Positions 36,474 to 45,701 of a stretch of DNA of 55,881 bases are shown piece by piece (the first letter of the stretch is position 1; every line of letters starts with the position of its first letter). The notes under the pieces are model-generated. The model had not been told where the DNA came from, did not search any database, and saw only the letters and a program-made list of their open reading frames with translations. Source of the stretch: Olsenella_K absiana. GTDB taxonomy: Bacteria; Actinomycetota; Coriobacteriia; Coriobacteriales; Atopobiaceae. Position numbers and translations under genes: made by a program. The stretch spans positions 1-55,881 of the forward strand of contig NZ_JAZGJQ010000014.1 in the NCBI RefSeq assembly GCF_036408855.1. The letters run 5' to 3'.

Positions 36474-36647
36474 GCATGCCAACCGCTCAAGTCCAGGGGA
36501 ACACGGCTCGTCCACAAACTTTTCCCACGTGGGCACCCATGTCGCCCCGATTGCCGTAAGCTGGGGATATGTGCCACGCACGCCGTCGCGGGCGGCGCCT
36601 CGGGCGCGCCCGCAGGCGTGGTGGGAAGCGCGGGAGAAGGGGTTCTC

Positions 36648-37157
36648 ATGGACGCAAAAGCCCTCTACAAGTTCTCTTCAGGCCTCTACGTCGTCTCCGC
36701 GGCGACGGACGACGACTGGGGCGCCTGCCTCATCAACACCGGGTTGCAGCTCACGAGCAGCCCACTGCAGGTCGAGGTGGTGGTCAACAAGCAGAACCAC
36801 ACCGAGGGGGTGATCGAGCGGGCCGGCCACTTCGCCCTCTGCCCCATCACCGAGGAGGCGGACATGCCCTACGTCGGCCGCTTCGGCTTCCGCACCTCCA
36901 CGGAGTTCGACAAGTTCGCAGGCATCGAGAGGCGCACGACCGTCCTGGGCGACCCCTTCACGCCGGTCGCCTCCGCGGCGGTCCTCGCCTGCAAGGTCGT
37001 CTGCACCCTCGACGTCGGCACGCACGTGGTCTTCGTCGGCGAGGTGGTCGACGCCGAGGTGCTCTCGTCCGCGGCGCCCATGACCTACGCCTACTACCAC
37101 TCGACGCTCAAGGGCAAGACGCCGCCGAAGGCCTCGTCGTTCGTCCCCGGCGCGTAG
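36648..37157 (+). CDS. Flavin reductase-like protein
   Basis: A 169-residue FMN-binding split-barrel protein of the flavin reductase family. LYKFSSGLYVVSAA is the typical opening, NTGLQLTSSPLQVEVVVNKQN the flavin-contact region, and HVVFVGEVVDAEVL the core strand. Such domains occur alone as NAD(P)H:flavin reductases or at the N-terminus of high-molecular-weight rubredoxins. ATG 36648 follows a GAGAAGGGG site. The gene is 23 bp ahead of the PfkB kinase, possibly cotranscribed. The electron acceptor is unknown. Confidence 0.85.
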   Translation: MDAKALYKFSSGLYVVSAATDDDWGACLINTGLQLTSSPLQVEVVVNKQNHTEGVIERAGHFALCPITEEADMPYVGRFGFRTSTEFDKFAGIERRTTVLGDPFTPVASAAVLACKVVCTLDVGTHVVFVGEVVDAEVLSSAAPMTYAYYHSTLKGKTPPKASSFVPGA

Positions 37158-37180
37158 CCGGCTAGCCCGGGAGGCAGACC

Positions 37181-38113
37181 ATGATCTACACCGTGACGCT
37201 CAACCCCGCGGTCGACAAGACCGCCCAGGTGCCGAACTTCTCGATAGACGCCGTCAACCGCATCGAGGAGCTGCGCCAGGACGCGGGCGGCAAGGGCATC
37301 AACGTCTCGAAGGTCGTCGCCGCGCTCGGCGGCGAGACCGAGGCGCTGTGCCTGCTCGCCGGCAACGCGGGACGCTGGATCCAGGGGCAGCTCGGGTCGA
37401 TGCGGATCGCCTGCGACCCCTTCGAGGTGGCGGGCGAGACGCGTACCAACCTCAAGCTCGTGGACCCCATCCGCGGCACCCACACCGACATCAACGAGCC
37501 CGGCCCGACGGTCCCGCGCGAGGCGCTCGCCGAGGTGCTCTCGGCGCTCGTCTCCAAGGTCACGGGCGACGACGTCGTCGTGCTGGCGGGCAGCCTGCCG
37601 GTCGGCGTCTCGCCCGCCCTCTACGCGAGCTGGATCGACGAGCTCGGCAGGCGCGGGTGCCGGACCTACCTCGACGCCGACGGCGAGGCCCTGCGGCTCG
37701 GAGTCGAGGCCAGGCCGAGCTTCATCAAGCCCAACCTCCCCGAGCTCTCCGAGCTGTGCGGACGGCGCTTCCAGGACAACGCCGACGTCGCCCGGACGGC
37801 CAGGGACCTCGTGGCCGACGGCATCTCGCGCGTCGTCGTGAGCCTCGGCAGCGAGGGGGCCCTGTTCGTCAGCGAGGCCGGCGCCTGGCTCGCGCGTGCG
37901 CCCAAGGTCACGGTCGGCTCCACGGTCGGCTCCGGCGACTCGGTCGTCGCCGCAGTAGCCTACTCCGAGCAGGTGGGTCTGGCCGAGGAGGGCACCATGC
38001 GGCTCTCCATGGCCTGCGGCGCGGCCAACGCCATGCAGTCCGGCACCCAGGCGGCCCCGCGCGACCTCGTGGACTCGCTCGTCTCGGACGTCGTCATCGA
38101 GCAGGTTCTCTAG
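37181..38113 (+). CDS. PfkB-family sugar kinase, 1-phosphofructokinase type
   Basis: A 310-residue ribokinase-fold kinase. Opening TVTLNPAVDKTAQV, substrate motif DAGGKGINVSKVVAALG and the catalytic loop TVGSGDSVVAAVAY (Asp near residue 252) place it with FruK/LacC enzymes, which phosphorylate fructose-1-phosphate or tagatose-6-phosphate. The usual GAGD motif is GSGD. No PTS or aldolase gene adjoins, so the substrate is uncertain. The ATG follows GGGAGGCAGACC. The stop overlaps the convergent patatin gene by 4 bp. Confidence 0.9.
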   Translation: MIYTVTLNPAVDKTAQVPNFSIDAVNRIEELRQDAGGKGINVSKVVAALGGETEALCLLAGNAGRWIQGQLGSMRIACDPFEVAGETRTNLKLVDPIRGTHTDINEPGPTVPREALAEVLSALVSKVTGDDVVVLAGSLPVGVSPALYASWIDELGRRGCRTYLDADGEALRLGVEARPSFIKPNLPELSELCGRRFQDNADVARTARDLVADGISRVVVSLGSEGALFVSEAGAWLARAPKVTVGSTVGSGDSVVAAVAYSEQVGLAEEGTMRLSMACGAANAMQSGTQAAPRDLVDSLVSDVVIEQVL

Positions 38114-39102
38114 GCGGGGTCGCCCTCGCCCCCGCGCAGGAACTCCCTGAGCGCACCCAGGCGCCTGGTCGCCTGGGTGCGTCCGTCCACGTACAGCTCG
38201 AGCAGGGGCTCCCCTTCCTTCTCCGCCGTGGCGACGCCGACGGGCGCGGAGGGCGAGAACACGAACGCGCGCCCCTCGGCCTCGAGCTCGCGGACGCGTG
38301 CGTACTGCGCGTTGTACCGCTCGGCACGGGTCTCGAGCGCGTGGGTGTAGTAGGGGTACTCGTCGTAGCGGTGCGACCTCACCACGAGGGACTCGGTCGA
38401 GCCGTCCTTCCGATAGCTCTCGTGCTGCGTGAGGACCACCACGGCGCGGCTGGCGGGCGCGAGCCCCGCGGGCATGGATGACGCGCCCTCGCCCAGGGCC
38501 ATCTCGACCGGGACCGAGTCCGTCGTCCCGCCGTCGAGCAGGCGCCTGCCCGCGACCTCGACCGGACGCGAGAAGAGCGGGAGCGAGGCCGAGGCCCGCA
38601 CCATGTCCACGTCGTCGGGGAGCCTTTTGCACTCGAGGTAGACGGGACTGCCGAACACGACGTCCGTGGCGACGCAGAGCATCCTCAGCCGGTTGGCGTT
38701 GAACGTCCGCACGTCGCAGGGGTCGATCCGCTCCTGCACCTCGTGGTAGAGGAACCGGTCGCCCGTGAGGTTGCCCGTGCGGGCGAACGAGCGCAGCGAC
38801 ATCATGCGCTTGTCGTCGCGAAAGGCCAGCATGATGCGAATCGTCCGCCCGATCTGGCGCGACTTGTAGCTCGCCGCGTTGAGCGCGCCGGCCGACGTCC
38901 CCCAGACGCTGCCGAAGTCGTAGACGCCATTCTCCATGAGGACGTCGAGCACGCCCGCCGTGAAGACGCCGCGGTAGCCGCCGCCCTCGAGTACGAGGGC
39001 GTTTTCCGGCGAACCGGCGGGAACCTCCCGGCCGGCCGGCGCCTCGGACCCCTCCGAGAGGCTCCCGTGCGCGCCCGCGCGCGCCATGTCCTTCTCGCCC
39101 AT
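38110..39102 (-). CDS. Patatin-like phospholipase
   Basis: A 330-residue predicted serine lipase of the patatin fold. The oxyanion-hole motif GGGYRG is at about 40-45, the nucleophile elbow GTSAG has Ser70, and the catalytic Asp is in DGG at 190-192. There is no signal peptide, so it is probably cytoplasmic or released otherwise. Such proteins resemble YjjU/RssA-type bacterial patatins; the lipid substrate is unknown. The first 33 residues are disordered. The ATG follows GAAGGGGGA. It is convergent with the kinase gene. Confidence 0.92.
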   Translation of the reverse strand: MGEKDMARAGAHGSLSEGSEAPAGREVPAGSPENALVLEGGGYRGVFTAGVLDVLMENGVYDFGSVWGTSAGALNAASYKSRQIGRTIRIMLAFRDDKRMMSLRSFARTGNLTGDRFLYHEVQERIDPCDVRTFNANRLRMLCVATDVVFGSPVYLECKRLPDDVDMVRASASLPLFSRPVEVAGRRLLDGGTTDSVPVEMALGEGASSMPAGLAPASRAVVVLTQHESYRKDGSTESLVVRSHRYDEYPYYTHALETRAERYNAQYARVRELEAEGRAFVFSPSAPVGVATAEKEGEPLLELYVDGRTQATRRLGALREFLRGGEGDPA

Positions 39103-39317
39103 GGCTCCCCCTTCGATCGCTCGCCCCCAGCCCAGGAACTGCCGGGGTAGCGTTTCATTTCCCAGTTTCCGGCAAGTCTAGTCGTTGCGCCCGATCCGAC
39201 GCGCCGGCGTCTAGGGGCCCGCACGTCGGGTATACTGAGAGGGTCGCGCCGGCGAGGAGCCGGGGGCGGCGCGTAGCTTGACATTCGCATGGTGGCCAGT
39301 CCCATCGCCATCTCAAT

Positions 39318-39685
39318 GGGGGCGACTGGTTTCGACAGGGTAGGTCTGAGATGGGAAGCAAGCCGTGGTCGCCTCTCCACGCTAATCAGGGACACCGTCA
39401 AATTTAATTGACAACACTGATTCTTACGAGCCTCTGGCTCTTGCTGCTTAGTTAACCTAACCAGCACGTCAATCCGTCGGTCTCCCCTGCCGGCGGTGCG
39501 GCGTCATCTCAGGGGGATGCGCGTGCGGACGTAGCCGGTATGCCGCACGCCAAGATCGAACCGGCTCGGACGCCGAACGCGGGTCACCGGGTGCGAGGCG
39601 TCCTAGACCCAACCGGTGACTGAGCTTGGAGAAACCCGTCAGGGACCTGCCTTGGACCGGAGTTCGATTCTCCGCGCCTCCACCA
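39318..39685 (+). ncRNA. ssrA: Transfer-messenger RNA (tmRNA)
   Basis: tmRNA rescues ribosomes stalled on broken mRNAs with SmpB. The 5' signature gggggcgactggtttcgacaggg and the 3' T-arm ggttcgatt-like end plus CCA are clear. The 5' GGGGGCG (39318-39324) pairs with CGCCTCC (39675-39681), and ACCA is encoded. The tag frame ends DSYEPLALAA then tag (stop near 39451), the usual LAA-type degradation tail. The exact resume codon cannot be fixed. It is followed by a terminator and close to smpB and rnr. Confidence 0.97.
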
Positions 39686-39724
39686 TACGAGAAGAGCGCG
39701 GGCGCCTGCGCCCGCCAGATGCAC

Positions 39725-39761
39725 GAGGGCGCCCCGCTGCGAAAGGCGGGACGCCCTCTTT
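39725..39761 (+). terminator. Rho-independent terminator of ssrA
   Basis: The arms gagggcgccccgc and gcgggacgccctc pair with one bulge around gaaa-containing loop bases, followed by ttttct. It lies 40 bp after the tmRNA 3' end. Confidence 0.88.
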
Positions 39762-39842
39762 TCTACCTATGCCAACCTATGGCAGCAGACGGCACGGCCG
39801 GGCCGCAGCCCTTGGCGCAGGCGCGCCGAACGGCCGCGAGCG

Positions 39843-39986
39843 CTACTCCTCGACCAGCTCGAACATGTCGGGACCGACGCCGCAGACGGGGCAGACGTAG
39901 TCCTCGGGGAGCTCGGGCGTGTCCACGGTGACCTCGAAGCCGCAGACGGTGCAGCGGAACGTGTAGGTCTTCTTCTCTTCGGCCAT
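39843..39986 (-). CDS. Small rubredoxin-like protein
   Basis: 47 residues, with two CxxC knuckles (RCTVCGFE and VCPVCGVG) that would bind one iron or zinc. The spacing between knuckles is only about 20 residues, shorter than classical rubredoxins, resembling the rubredoxin domain of rubrerythrins. The ATG lies after GAGAGG. Possible electron carrier in oxidative-stress defence of anaerobes; partner unknown. Confidence 0.85.
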   Translation of the reverse strand: MAEEKKTYTFRCTVCGFEVTVDTPELPEDYVCPVCGVGPDMFELVEE

Positions 39987-40119
39987 GACGGTAGCCTCTC
40001 TCTTCGCGGCGCGCACCCCTGGGGCGCGCCTCTGCCTTGGTGAGGTTTGGGGGGCCAGGCAGGGACCCCTCTCGGTCCATGGTACCCCATGGGCGCCCGG
40101 GCCGACGCGCGATTGCGCC

Positions 40120-40587
40120 CTACCTGCTGCGCTCCTTGAGGGCGCGCTGGATGTCGCGGTCCGCCTGACGCGCCGCCAGGTCCTGGCGCTTGTCGTAGAG
40201 CTTCTTGCCGCGGCCGAGGCCGATCGCGAGCTTAACGCGGCTGGCCTCGTCGAAGTAGAGCTCGATCGGGACGAGCGCGAGGCCCTTGGCCTGGAGCTTC
40301 TGCTCGAGGTAGCGGATCTGGCGCCGGTGGAGGAGGAGCTTGCGCCTCCTGTCCGGGTCGACGTTCCAGATGCTGCCGTTCGAGTAGGGGTGGACGTGCA
40401 CGCCCACCAGCCAGGCCTCGCCACCACGGATCTGGCAGAAGGAGTCGGTTATCTGGCAGCCCCTCTCGCGGAGGCTGCGGACCTCGGTGCCCGTCAGGAC
40501 GAGGCCGGCCTCGAAGGTCTCGTCTATGAAGTACGCGTGGTAGGCGGCCTTGTTGCGGGCGATGGTCTTCTTCTCGCGCCTAGGCAT
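40120..40587 (-). CDS. smpB: SsrA-binding protein SmpB
   Basis: 155 residues; binds tmRNA and guides it to stalled ribosomes. Conserved: IARNKAAYHAYFIDETFEAG, LTGTEVRSLRERG, HPYSNGSIWN and RRKLLLHRRQI, then the basic tail (KKLYDKRQDLAARQADRDIQ) that enters the mRNA channel. Start ATG 40587 overlaps the TPR gene stop by 8 bp. It lies about 430 bp from ssrA, convergently. Confidence 0.97.
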   Translation of the reverse strand: MPRREKKTIARNKAAYHAYFIDETFEAGLVLTGTEVRSLRERGCQITDSFCQIRGGEAWLVGVHVHPYSNGSIWNVDPDRRRKLLLHRRQIRYLEQKLQAKGLALVPIELYFDEASRVKLAIGLGRGKKLYDKRQDLAARQADRDIQRALKERSR

Positions 40588-41446
40588 CCCGACTGCCCCC
40601 CCTCCCGTCGGTGGCGTCCGCGTCCGCCTCGCGCAGGGCCTCGAGCAGCGTCATCGCCGCGGGCTCCCCCACGAGGTCGCGGGCGCGCACGACGAACGAG
40701 GTGGCCTCGCGCGCCTCGCCTGCGCGCGCGGCGTCGAGTCCGCACTCGAGCAGGCAGATCGCGATCTCGGCGCTCGCCCCGAAGGGCAGGCCCTCCTCCG
40801 AGAGGACGTCCGTGGCCTCCTGCTCGTCGAGCGCGTCCGGATCGCGGCCGTCCGCGCGGGCGCGCTCGACCTCCTCTGCAAGCCCCGCGTCGGCGGCTCC
40901 GAGCGACTGCGCCGCCTTGAGCGCCGCGGCCGACGCGCGCCCCTTGCCCTGCGCGGAGAACCACCTCGAGAAGTTGAGGTAGGCCCTCACGAGGTGGGCC
41001 GGGTCGCTCGCGCGCTCGAAGACGCTGTAGCTGAGTGCTAGGAACTCGTTCACGTCGCCCTCGGCGCGGTAGAGCTCGGCAAGGTTGAGCCTCGAGGCGC
41101 AGTCCATGGGGTTCCAGCGGACCGCCTGCCTGAGGGACGCCATCGCGCCCTCGCGGTCGTCGAGGACGACGTCGGCGTGCGCGAGGTCGGCGTAGAGCCT
41201 GCCGAGCGGCTCCCCGACGTCGTAGAGCGTGCGGGGGTCCTGCTCGACCCGCACGTACGCGAGGTACTCGAAGGCCGAGGGGAAGCTGAAGAACTGCTGC
41301 TCCTCGGTCGTCTGGCAGTTCCGGTCGACGTACTCCTCGGCGTCGTCCGCGAGCCTCGCGAGTCGGTCGCGAGCGAGCTCCGCCTCCCCCTGCAGGAGGA
41401 GCCCCTCGGCCCCCTCGATTTCTTCCTCTAGCATCGTCTGTTCCAC
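40580..41446 (-). CDS. TPR-repeat protein, unknown role
   Basis: 288 residues, acidic and almost all helical, with TPR-like repeats in the middle (AMASLRQAVRWNPMDCASRLNLAELYRAEGD). GTG start after AAGGAG. It lies between rnr and smpB in the same direction and overlaps smpB, so it is probably coexpressed with the ribosome-rescue genes. It is not a known component; a scaffold or RNase R/SmpB accessory role is a guess. C-terminal residues are Asp/Ala-rich. Confidence 0.7.
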   Translation of the reverse strand: MEQTMLEEEIEGAEGLLLQGEAELARDRLARLADDAEEYVDRNCQTTEEQQFFSFPSAFEYLAYVRVEQDPRTLYDVGEPLGRLYADLAHADVVLDDREGAMASLRQAVRWNPMDCASRLNLAELYRAEGDVNEFLALSYSVFERASDPAHLVRAYLNFSRWFSAQGKGRASAAALKAAQSLGAADAGLAEEVERARADGRDPDALDEQEATDVLSEEGLPFGASAEIAICLLECGLDAARAGEAREATSFVVRARDLVGEPAAMTLLEALREADADATDGRGGSRDA

Positions 41447-41519
41447 GTGTGCTCCTTCGTGCGCCCGGACGCCCCGGGCCTCTCGCCTGTGCGAATCGAA
41501 CGTCAGATTGGTAGGTACC

Positions 41520-43583
41520 CTAATCCCCGCCCGCCGATGCGTCCGAGGCGCACCCGCGCGGGCCGGCGAGCCTGAAGTCTATCCTCCCACGGGAGGGGTC
41601 CGCCCCCGCGACCTCGACGGCCACCCGCCTCCCGAGCCCCCAGACGCGACCGGTCGACTCCCCCGTGAGCGTCAGGCGCTCCTCGTCGTAGGAGAACCAC
41701 TCCTCGCCGAGCGCGCGCGTGGGCAGAAGCCCCTCGGCCAGGGTGTCGTCGAGCATGACGAAGAGCCCGTAGCGCTCGCAACCCGTGACGATGCCGGAGA
41801 AGCTCTCGCCGACGCGGCCGCGGAAGAGCTCGGCCATCTTGAGGCGCTGGGTCGCGCGAGCCGCTGCGTCCGCGACGCGCTCGCGCTCCGAGCAGTCCCG
41901 GCAGAGCTGGGGGAGCTGCCTCTCGACGCTGTGCTGCTCCGGGGAGGCGACGTCGCCGGCGAGCAGCGCCTTGAGGGCCCGGTGCACGATCACGTCGGGG
42001 TAGCGCCTGATGGGTGACGTGAAGTGGCAGTACGCACTCGCTCCGAGCGCGTAGTGGCCCTCGTTGTGGGGCAAGTAGACGGCACGGCGCTGCGCCCTCA
42101 GGAGCAGGGCGTTCGCCAGGTACTCCCCGCTCGTGCCCCTCGCGCGCGCGAGGACGCCCTGGAGGACTCCGGGGACGCCGGCCACGAGGGACTCGGCCTC
42201 GTCGCCCCGCACGAGCCCGAGCTCGCGCAGGGGGACGAGGCACGCCCTGAGGTCGTCCGGTGCGGGACGCTCGTGCACGCGGTAGGCGCACGGGACGTCG
42301 CGGTCGGAGAGCATGCGCGCCACCGCCTCGTTGGCCATGAGCATCGCCTCCTCGATGAGCGAGGTCGCCCTCGTCTTCGACCTGACGTCGACGCCCACGG
42401 GGCACCCCTCGTCGTCGAGGATGACCCGGGCCTCCCTCGTCTCGAAGTCGACGGAGCCGCGCCGTCGCCTGACGCCCTCCCTCAGGCGCGCCACCTCGTC
42501 GAGCGTGGCCAGGGCACGGGCGATCCCCTCGCCCATGGCGCCGGCGCCGAGGTCCGCGGGCTGCAGCTCCCCTAGGAGAAGCCGGTCGACCGTCGGGTAG
42601 TCGAGGCGCGCGCTCGAACGGATCGCCGCCTTCGAGGCCTCGGCGCCGACGACCTCGCCGTCGGGGCCGAGGATGAGCCGGACGCTCATGGAGAGGCGGT
42701 CCTCCCCCGGCCTAAGCGAGCAGACGTCGCAGGAGAGCTGCTCGGGCAGCATGGGCACGACGCGGTCGACGAGGTAGGCCGAGCAGGTCCTCTGACGCGC
42801 CTCGATGTCGAGCGAGGAGCCCCAGGGGAGGTAGTGGGTCACGTCGGCTATGTGCACCCAGACCTCGAAGCCGCCCCCGTCGAGGCGCCGCGCCCCGACC
42901 GCGTCGTCGAAGTCGCGCGCGTCGGCGGGGTCGACGGTGAAGCAGAGCAAGCGGCGCAGGTCGAGCCGGTCCGGGTCCGCCGCGAGGGCGCCCTCCACGT
43001 CCGCCCGGACCCCTCCCGCCTCCGCGAGCGCGGCGGGCGAGAACTGGGTCTCGAGGCCGAAGGAGGCTATGACGGACTCCACCCCGAGGTCGAGCTCCTC
43101 TGCCGAGCCCAGCCTGCGATCTACCGTCACGACCCCTGCGCTCCTCCTCGTGGGGTACTCGAGGATGCGGGCGACCACGACGTCCCCGGACGCGACGCCG
43201 AGCCTATTCGCGGAGTCGTCCTCGGGGACCACGAAGAAGTCGCGCTTGATGCGCGCGTCGAGGGGCACGACGGCCCCGAGCGGGTCGAGGCGGGAGTAGG
43301 TCCCCACGAACGAGGAGGTCGCGCGCTCGAGGACGGCCTGCACGTAGGCGAGCCTCTCGGGCCCTCCCCCATGCGGTGCGACGAGGCTCACCTGCACCTC
43401 GTCACCGTCCATCCCCTCGCGGATCCCGGAACGCGCCACGACGAAGGTACCCTCGGGCGTCTCGACGCTGGCACGCCCGGGGCTCGTGACGCGCAGGATG
43501 CCCGTCAGCAGCTTGCGCGGCTTGCGCGCTGCGGGATGGTTACCGTGGCGCCTGCTCCCGTGATGTGGCCTCTTGCGTCCCAT
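41520..43583 (-). CDS. rnr: Ribonuclease R
   Basis: A 687-residue processive 3'-5' exonuclease of the RNB family that degrades structured RNAs and tmRNA-tagged mRNAs. The RNB catalytic motif with its Asp cluster is FTVDPADARDFDDAV. YCHFTSPIRRYPDVIVHRAL is the second hallmark. The C-terminal S1 domain has FSGIVTGCERYGLFVML. The N-terminus is short and basic (GRKRPHHGSRRHGN), replacing the usual helix-turn-helix. It is on the minus strand before the TPR and smpB genes. Confidence 0.95.
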   Translation of the reverse strand: MGRKRPHHGSRRHGNHPAARKPRKLLTGILRVTSPGRASVETPEGTFVVARSGIREGMDGDEVQVSLVAPHGGGPERLAYVQAVLERATSSFVGTYSRLDPLGAVVPLDARIKRDFFVVPEDDSANRLGVASGDVVVARILEYPTRRSAGVVTVDRRLGSAEELDLGVESVIASFGLETQFSPAALAEAGGVRADVEGALAADPDRLDLRRLLCFTVDPADARDFDDAVGARRLDGGGFEVWVHIADVTHYLPWGSSLDIEARQRTCSAYLVDRVVPMLPEQLSCDVCSLRPGEDRLSMSVRLILGPDGEVVGAEASKAAIRSSARLDYPTVDRLLLGELQPADLGAGAMGEGIARALATLDEVARLREGVRRRRGSVDFETREARVILDDEGCPVGVDVRSKTRATSLIEEAMLMANEAVARMLSDRDVPCAYRVHERPAPDDLRACLVPLRELGLVRGDEAESLVAGVPGVLQGVLARARGTSGEYLANALLLRAQRRAVYLPHNEGHYALGASAYCHFTSPIRRYPDVIVHRALKALLAGDVASPEQHSVERQLPQLCRDCSERERVADAAARATQRLKMAELFRGRVGESFSGIVTGCERYGLFVMLDDTLAEGLLPTRALGEEWFSYDEERLTLTGESTGRVWGLGRRVAVEVAGADPSRGRIDFRLAGPRGCASDASAGGD

Positions 43584-43659
43584 GCGCCCTCCTTAGCAGA
43601 AGGGGCGACGCAGCAAGGCCGCGCCGCCCCAAGTCACTACGGTTTCGCCCCCGGCGAGC

Positions 43660-44585
43660 CTACACCTTGAGGTAGCGCCTCATGGCGATGGCGGAACCGA
43701 ACAGGCCGATGACGACACCGATCACGAACAGTATGCCGTAGGTCTGGAACATGACGGACGGCGAGAGCTCGAAGCTCAGGAACTGGAGGCTGTTCGATAG
43801 CTGCGGCAGCAGGTAGCTCGCACCGAGGTGCAGCACGATAATCGCGAGGACCGAGCCGATGATCGCCTCAAGCGCTCCTTCGGCGATGAACGGCCCCCTG
43901 ATGAAGCCGTTCGAAGCGCCGACCAGACGCTCGATCGCAATCTCGCGCCTGCGGGCGGAGATGGCCAGCCTGATCGTGTTGTTGATGAAGACGAAGGCGA
44001 CGAACGTGAGCAGGAGGACGAGGACGACCGCGGCCACGCGCACCCAGGCGGTGACGCTGAAGAGGCGCTCTACCGTCTCTCGCCCGTACTGCACGGAGGC
44101 GGAGGTGTTGCCGGGGTCGTCGGCGATGCTCGCGAAGTCGGGGTCGTCGATAATCCTGCTCGCGACGGACTCCACCTGCTCGGGCTCGGTCATCTTGATG
44201 ACGAGCGAGGCGGGGACGGGGTTCTCGCCGTCGAGGGCCGCCACCGCGTCCTCAGCGTTGCGGTTTGACATGGTCTCGCGGTACTCCTGGAGCGCCTCGT
44301 CCTTGCTCTTGTAGGTGACGGACTGGACGTTGTCCCAGGAAGATACCTTCGACTGGAAGGCGTCAACGGCAGCCTGGTCGGCGGAGTCGGAGAGGAACGC
44401 CTGGATGGTGACGCGATCCTCGACGTCGCCCACCATGTTGCCAATGAGGACGCTGCCGAGCACGAAGACGCCGATCACAAACAGCGAGAGAAAGATGGTG
44501 ACGATGGCGCCAAGGCACGTCGACCAGTTCCTGTGGATGTGATGGGTCGCCTCGCGGACAGAATAGCCAAAGTTAGAGGGAACCA
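43660..44585 (-). CDS. ftsX: Cell-division protein FtsX
   Basis: About 308 residues. A membrane partner of FtsE that activates peptidoglycan hydrolases at the septum. Starts VPSNFGYSVREATHHIHRN with the first helix after it, a large outer loop (residues about 60-165), then three more helices ending in GIVIGLFGSAIAMRRYLKV-like sequence. ATG 44585 fits the family N-terminus; a GTG at 44601 is an alternative. The start overlaps the ftsE stop by 13 bp, so translation is coupled. Confidence 0.95.
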
Positions 44586-45556
44586 TAGAAGCCGTACCCA
44601 CCTCTCTCCTGGTCGCGAACCACGTGACCTGCCTCGAGCGCTATGACGCGCCTGCGCATCGAGTCGACCATCTCGCGGTCGTGCGTCGCCATGACGACGG
44701 TGGTCCCGGTTCGATTGATGCGGTCGAGCAGCTTCATGATGCCGAGCGAGATGGCGGGATCGAGGTTGCCCGTGGGCTCGTCGCACACCAGAAGCGGCGG
44801 ACGATTGACCATGGCCCTAGCGACGGAGACGCGCTGCTGCTCGCCACCAGACAGCTGGTCGGGGTAGTTGTCCATCTTCTCCGCGAGGCCCACGAGACGC
44901 AGCACCTCGGGAACCTGGGCCTTCACCACGGACTTTGGTTTGCCGATGCACTCGAGCGCGAAGGCCACGTTGCCGTAGACCGTCTTGTCGGGCAAGAGCT
45001 TGAAGTCCTGGAACACGGTGCCGATCTGGCGGCGCAGGTAGGGAACCTTCCAGTTGCGCATCTTCGTGAGGTCCTGGCCAGCGACGAGGACCTGGCCCTT
45101 GGTCGCGCGGATCTCTCGGGTAAGGAGGCGCAGGAAGGTCGACTTGCCCGAGCCGGAGTGTCCGACGACGAAGACGAACTCGCCCGGATAGATGTCCAGG
45201 GAGATGTCGTCGAGGGCCGGCTTGTTGGGCTGTGCCGGGTAGATGAGGGTAACGTTGCGGAACGATATGGTGGGAGTCCCGGTGTGCGGCACCACCGCCA
45301 CGTCGTCGCCGCGCAGGGGGTCGTAGACGCTCGGCGCGGGGTTGGCGCTCGGGGCGTCCACGGGCGTGATGTCGGTCTTGGCCGTCACGACGTGCACGGG
45401 ATCCGGTCCCTCGCCCGCGCCTGCATCGGCGGCGCCAGGCGCGGCGGACGCGCTCGTCCCCTCGCCAGCGGCGGTAGGAGCCTCGACGCCCTCGGCCTCG
45501 GCGGCCTGGGTCGCATCCTCCCCCGCCTGCTCGTTGCTGCGGAAATGGGTTGCCAC
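44573..45556 (-). CDS. ftsE: Cell-division ATPase FtsE with N-terminal extension
   Basis: 327 residues; about 225 are usual. Residues 1-95 are a disordered Ala/Glu/Gly-rich extension absent from typical FtsE. The ATPase part has ISFRNVTLIYPAQ, Walker A GHSGSGKSTFLR, signature LSGGEQQRVSVARAMV and Walker B LLVCDEPTGNLDP, with NWKVPYLRRQIGTVFQDFKLL typical of FtsE. GTG 45556 follows AAGGAG, which supports the long start. Couples ATP use to FtsX. Confidence 0.95.
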   Translation of the reverse strand: MATHFRSNEQAGEDATQAAEAEGVEAPTAAGEGTSASAAPGAADAGAGEGPDPVHVVTAKTDITPVDAPSANPAPSVYDPLRGDDVAVVPHTGTPTISFRNVTLIYPAQPNKPALDDISLDIYPGEFVFVVGHSGSGKSTFLRLLTREIRATKGQVLVAGQDLTKMRNWKVPYLRRQIGTVFQDFKLLPDKTVYGNVAFALECIGKPKSVVKAQVPEVLRLVGLAEKMDNYPDQLSGGEQQRVSVARAMVNRPPLLVCDEPTGNLDPAISLGIMKLLDRINRTGTTVVMATHDREMVDSMRRRVIALEAGHVVRDQERGGYGFYGSL

Positions 45557-45701
45557 GAAAGCTCCTTTTCTCTTTCGGGAGCGGTACGGACGAAAAGCAT
45601 AGTAGAATTCTCCGCCGCCCGGTCGCGACGGAGATGCATCCCTACATATACTGCAAAGCCCGACCAGCCTCTCCCGGGGCCTGTCGACGGCCCCGCCGCC
45701 G

